Origin: Archangium sp.
GTDB taxonomy: Bacteria; Myxococcota; Myxococcia; Myxococcales; Myxococcaceae
NCBI GenBank assembly: GCA_016793585.1
Contig: JAEUJR010000726.1
Span: 1 to 8,755 of the forward strand
DNA: 8,755 bases
Direction of reading: 5' to 3'
Below the pieces are notes generated by a model. That model had not been told where the DNA came from. It ran no database searches and saw only the letters and a program-made list of their open reading frames with translations. Below are positions 6,202 to 8,755 of the stretch, one piece after another. Positions within the stretch are counted from its first letter, which is position 1. Each line of letters starts with the position of its first letter. Both the position numbers and the translations under genes were made by a program.

Positions 6202-6244
6202 CTTCCTCATTCCATCGCACGGACTTCCCCGGGCGACTCACCGA

Positions 6245-6250
6245 AGAGGA
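6245..6250 (+). promoter_or_regulatory. Shine-Dalgarno site for the 231-aa protein
   Basis: AGAGGA ends eight bases before the ATG at 6259, good spacing. It fixes this start and contrasts with the near-leaderless look of the genes at 2374, 5831 and 7134. Confidence 0.7.
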
Positions 6251-6258
6251 ACGCAGTC

Positions 6259-6954
6259 ATGGACAAGAAGAAGATCACCGAAGCTCGCAGCATCATCAGC
6301 AAGCTCCCCACCCACCTCGAGCGCTCGGGAGGTATCTCGTCGCAGCTCCGTACCGTGGAGGACGGCGCCGAGCTGTACGACGCCGTGCAGAAGTCGGAGC
6401 TCGACCTGCGCACTGCGCGCGAGAAGGCCGAGGGCGTCGTCGCCGAGTATGTGAAGGAGAGCCAGCAGCTCGACGCATCTGAGAAGAAGCTGCTCGGCCT
6501 CATTCGGGTCGGCGCCGAGGTCTGCACGCTCTTCGGCGTCCAGATCGCGAACGATGTGCTCAAGGCCGACGACGCAGACCCGCAGGCTTCGTCCGCGCAC
6601 ATCGCGCACTACCTCACCCGCGTGCCTGGCTTCGGCAAGGCGCTCGGCGAGGGCCTCATGCAGCAGCGCGCCCAGTTCATCGAGGCCGAGAAGGCCATCA
6701 AGTCGGTCGAGGCCCACACCGAGGCAGGCACCCGCGAGCTCAACGGTGCCTACTACCGCGCCGTGTCCGTCGTCGCGCAGGCCAAGGCGTTTCTCGCAGT
6801 GAAGGGCGTCGTGGTTCGCGACCGCAAGGCGTCGGTGCGCAAGCCCAGGGCGCTGACTGGCACCGCCGCGAACACGCAGACCGAGCGCGCGGCGTCGCCG
6901 AACGTGCCGGCGGCGCCTGCTCCCACCCCGAATCTGGTGCCGGAGGCCGCGTAA
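6259..6954 (+). CDS. Uncharacterised helical protein with Ala/Pro-rich tail
   Basis: A 231-aa protein that I cannot assign to a family. Residues 1-185 are rich in Ala, Glu, Lys, Leu and Gln and look almost wholly alpha-helical. Two charged, heptad-like stretches (about 38-82 and 132-160) could form coiled coils or a helical bundle. There is no signal peptide or membrane helix; the least polar segment is about 79-101 (LGLIRVGAEVCTLFGV). Residues 186-200 are basic, and 200-231 is a low-complexity Ala/Pro/Thr/Asn tail, probably disordered. Codon use matches the other genes, so it is a real gene. A good Shine-Dalgarno fixes the ATG. It stands alone: a complex regulatory region lies upstream and a hairpin follows its stop within 15 bases. 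That arrangement suggests individually controlled, possibly strong expression. A structural or regulatory role is possible, but nothing in the sequence proves one. Confidence 0.85.
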   Translation: MDKKKITEARSIISKLPTHLERSGGISSQLRTVEDGAELYDAVQKSELDLRTAREKAEGVVAEYVKESQQLDASEKKLLGLIRVGAEVCTLFGVQIANDVLKADDADPQASSAHIAHYLTRVPGFGKALGEGLMQQRAQFIEAEKAIKSVEAHTEAGTRELNGAYYRAVSVVAQAKAFLAVKGVVVRDRKASVRKPRALTGTAANTQTERAASPNVPAAPAPTPNLVPEAA

Positions 6955-6968
6955 CGTGTGTTGTTTCT

Positions 6969-7001
6969 GGTGGCTCCGGTCACGACCCGGCCGGAGCCAC
7001 C
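6969..7001 (+). terminator. Hairpin terminator after the 231-aa protein
   Basis: GGTGGCTCCGG (6969-6979) pairs perfectly with CCGGAGCCACC (6991-7001): 11 base pairs and an 11-base loop, starting 14 bases after the stop. No U-tract follows, so it may work as an intrinsic terminator only weakly, or may protect the 3' end of the mRNA. Confidence 0.6.
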
Positions 7002-7034
7002 TGGGTGCGGCTGTTGCTCCCTTCATCACCCGGC

Positions 7035-7043
7035 GACCTGGTC
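7035..7043. promoter_or_regulatory. Dyad GACC-T-GGTC, possible operator
   Basis: This is the reverse complement of the core of the dyad at 5944-5952. It extends to CGACC-T-GGTCG (7034-7044). It lies 90 bases before the phosphohexomutase ATG, in the gap that must hold that gene's promoter. Binding by a regulator is inference only. Confidence 0.25.
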
Positions 7044-7117
7044 GGTGAAGGTCGAAGCGACGCCTGACGCACCACGCATCGGGCAGTAACTCGCTCTGTC
7101 GACGATGGGCCCGCTTT

Positions 7118-7133
7118 GCTAGGGCACGTCGGC
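7118..7133 (+). promoter_or_regulatory. Possible -10 element and near-leaderless start, phosphohexomutase
   Basis: TTTGCTAGGGC has an extended -10 form (TG-C-TAGGGC, hexamer 7120-7125). The hexamer ends eight bases before the ATG at 7134, and no Shine-Dalgarno lies between. The hexamer matches the sigma-70 consensus poorly apart from the leading TA, and no good -35 was found. Confidence 0.3.
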
Positions 7134-8501
7134 ATGAACCCTCAGATCTTCCGGGAGTACGACGTTCGCGGGCTGGTGGACAAAGACCTCACTGATGCCG
7201 TCGTCGAAGACCTCGGCCGCGGCCTCGCCACGATGGTCAAGCGCGCGCACGGCAGCACCATCGTCGTCGGGCGTGACGCTCGCGAGTCGGGCCCGCGCTT
7301 TCAGGCGGCCTTCATCAAGGGCGCGACCTCGACTGGCATTCACGTCATCGACGTCGGCGTCGTGCCGACTCCGGTCGTCTACTTCGCGGCGAACACGTTG
7401 CCCGTCGACGGCCTCGCGGTCATCACCGGCAGCCATAACCCGCCCGAGTACAACGGCTTCAAGATGGGCGTCGGCAAGACGACCTTCTACGGCGAGACGA
7501 TTCAGCAGCTGCGCACGCTCATCGAGACGCGCGACTTCGAGAAGGGCACGCCCGGCACCGTCACCTCGTTCGACGCCTGCACGCCGTACCTGCACTTCGT
7601 GACCTCGACCGTCACGCGCGGTCCCAAGAAGCTCAAGGTCGTCGTCGATGCCGGCAACGGTGTCGGTGGCATCGTCTCGGTGCCGATGCTCCAGAAGCTC
7701 GGCTACGACGTGGTGCCGCTGTACTGCGAGCCCGACGGCCGCTTCCCCAACCACCACGCCGACCCCACGGTGGCCAAGAACCTCGAGCTGCTCATCGCGG
7801 CCGTGAAGAAAGAGAAGGCCGACCTCGGCGTGGCCTACGACGGTGACGCCGACCGCATCGGCGTCGTCGACGAGCACGGTGAGATCATCTGGGGCGACAA
7901 GCTGATGATTCTGCTCTCTCGCGCGGTGCTCAAGGCCGTGCCGGGCGCTCCCATCGTCGGCGAGGTGAAGTGCAGCTTCACCATGTACGACGACATCGCG
8001 AAGCACGGCGGCAAGCCCGTCATGTGGAAGACGGGCCACTCGCTCATCAAGGCCAAGATGAAGGAGCTGCACGCCGAGCTCGCCGGCGAGATGAGCGGCC
8101 ACATCTTCTACAAACACCGCTTCTTCGGCTTCGACGACGCGCCGTACACCGCCGCCCGCCTGCTCGAGATTCTCTCGAACGAGAAGGGCACGCTCTCGTC
8201 GATGCTCGCCGACGTGCCGGTGACGTACTCGAGCCCCGAGCTGCGCTTCGACACGGTGGAAGAGAAGAAGACCGCGCTCGTGAAGCGCTGCACCGAGATG
8301 CTGCGCGCGAAGGGCCTGAACCTCATCGAAGTCGACGGCGTGCGCGTCACCTGGCCCGACGGCTGGGGCCTCATTCGGTCGTCGAACACCACGCCGATTC
8401 TCGTCGTTCGCTACGAGGCCAAGACGAAGGAGCGCCTCGAAGAGATTCGCGCCCTCATCGACGGCACCATCGCCGCCGCCAAGAAGGAAATCGGCGGATG
8501 A
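7134..8501 (+). CDS. algC: Phosphomannomutase/phosphoglucomutase (AlgC-type)
   Basis: A 455-aa alpha-D-phosphohexomutase that interconverts mannose-6-P/mannose-1-P and glucose-6-P/glucose-1-P, feeding GDP-mannose and UDP-glucose for polysaccharide and LPS synthesis in the cytoplasm. All four active-site loops are present. The phosphoserine loop is TGSHNPPEYNGFK (98-110, Ser100). The Mg-binding loop is DGDADR (236-241). The sugar-specificity loop is GEMSGH (318-323), the dual-specificity form seen in Pseudomonas AlgC. The phosphate-binding loop is RSSNTTP (415-421). Length and motifs match AlgC (463 aa). The ATG at 7134 starts the protein at MNPQIFREYDVRG, where the family begins; the in-frame TTG at 7116 falls within the candidate promoter and adds six residues. 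The stop overlaps the next gene's start (ATGA). The exact substrate preference cannot be read from sequence, so manB is an alternative symbol. Confidence 0.95.
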   Translation: MNPQIFREYDVRGLVDKDLTDAVVEDLGRGLATMVKRAHGSTIVVGRDARESGPRFQAAFIKGATSTGIHVIDVGVVPTPVVYFAANTLPVDGLAVITGSHNPPEYNGFKMGVGKTTFYGETIQQLRTLIETRDFEKGTPGTVTSFDACTPYLHFVTSTVTRGPKKLKVVVDAGNGVGGIVSVPMLQKLGYDVVPLYCEPDGRFPNHHADPTVAKNLELLIAAVKKEKADLGVAYDGDADRIGVVDEHGEIIWGDKLMILLSRAVLKAVPGAPIVGEVKCSFTMYDDIAKHGGKPVMWKTGHSLIKAKMKELHAELAGEMSGHIFYKHRFFGFDDAPYTAARLLEILSNEKGTLSSMLADVPVTYSSPELRFDTVEEKKTALVKRCTEMLRAKGLNLIEVDGVRVTWPDGWGLIRSSNTTPILVVRYEAKTKERLEEIRALIDGTIAAAKKEIGG

Positions 8502-8755
8502 AGGTGCTCGCCTTCTCCGGCAGCCTTCGCACCGGGTCGTGGAACGAGCAGCTGCTCGCCATCGCGGTGAAAGGGCTGCTGGCACGAGGCATCGAGGTCG
8601 ACGCGTGGAACTTCAAGGCCGCGAACATTCCCATCTACGACCCTGACACGTCAGATGCGAACCCGCCGGCGGCGATGGTCGACTTCAAGGCGCGCGTGCG
8701 TGGCGCGACGGGCCTGCTCATCGCGTGCCCCGAGTACAACTACAGCTACCCGGGC
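8498..8755 (+). CDS. NADPH-dependent FMN reductase-family protein, 3'-truncated
   Basis: The first 86 residues of a flavodoxin-like oxidoreductase; the window ends before the stop (the family usually has about 180-200 residues). The FMN phosphate-binding loop is GSLRTGSWN (8-16) after the first beta strand KVLAFS, and the second signature PEYNYSYPG (78-86) closes the visible part. Both are hallmarks of the NADPH-dependent FMN reductase family (PF03358), which includes ChrR, azoreductases and quinone reductases. It probably reduces quinones or other electron acceptors with NAD(P)H in the cytoplasm. The ATG overlaps the phosphohexomutase stop (ATGA), and AAGGAA (8484-8489) precedes it by eight bases, so the pair is translationally coupled. 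No functional link to sugar-phosphate metabolism is obvious. Confidence 0.88.
   Translation, partial: MKVLAFSGSLRTGSWNEQLLAIAVKGLLARGIEVDAWNFKAANIPIYDPDTSDANPPAAMVDFKARVRGATGLLIACPEYNYSYPG

Larger units (their letters stand above)
5832..6258. other. 427-base divergent intergenic region
   Basis: No credible gene lies here. The only sizeable plus-strand frame (5861-6142) runs through the repeat cluster and has no family resemblance. The region must hold the promoters of two divergent genes. From left to right it contains the short peptidase promoter candidate, a GTGACC-A-GGTCAC dyad, a 12-bp GC palindrome, a triple 19-bp repeat, a sigma-54-like element and the Shine-Dalgarno of the gene at 6259. 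Confidence 0.7.

Noticed and set aside
7119..8585. 488-codon open frame antisense to the phosphohexomutase
   Set aside because: Opposite-strand shadow of a gene with G/C-rich third positions; Arg/His/Val-rich composition and no motif. The plus-strand gene has every catalytic loop.

Overview
The window is GC-rich DNA with strong G/C preference at third codon positions. It carries seven protein genes: six on the plus strand and one on the minus strand. The hybrid histidine kinase, the M48 peptidase with a TerB-like tail, the AlgC-type phosphohexomutase and the promoter style would all fit a myxobacterium-like member of the Myxococcota. No ribosomal RNA or other taxonomic marker is present, so this placement is inference.

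Layout. Positions 1-2303 hold the 3' part of aroA (EPSP synthase, shikimate pathway), which overlaps by three bases a CrtI/COG1233-type FAD oxidoreductase. Positions 2374-4071 encode a membrane-bound hybrid sensor kinase (six or so hydrophobic segments, HisKA, HATPase_c, REC). A 183-base gap follows, containing a long stem-loop, and then a 100-aa single-pass membrane protein of unknown function (4255-4557). A strong hairpin at 4584-4619 separates it from a convergent minus-strand gene (4635-5831) for a zinc peptidase of family M48 with a C-terminal TerB-like region.

The 427-base gap at 5832-6258 is the most structured non-coding stretch. It holds two short dyads, three copies of a 19-bp element (two direct, one inverted, the outer pair extending to a perfect 24-bp inverted repeat) and a sigma-54-like -24/-12 element. 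All of these lie in front of a 231-aa helical protein that I do not recognise (6259-6954). After its hairpin terminator comes a phosphomannomutase/phosphoglucomutase (7134-8501), translationally coupled to an NADPH-dependent FMN reductase-family gene that runs off the end of the window.

How the genes relate. Two pairs look co-translated through stop/start overlaps: aroA with the oxidoreductase, and the phosphohexomutase with the flavin reductase. The other genes appear to be single transcription units. I see no mobile element, phage gene, CRISPR array, tRNA or rRNA, and no defence or biosynthetic system. Most of the region looks like ordinary chromosome. The best candidate for something undescribed is the repeat/promoter region at 6070-6201 together with the orphan gene it appears to serve.
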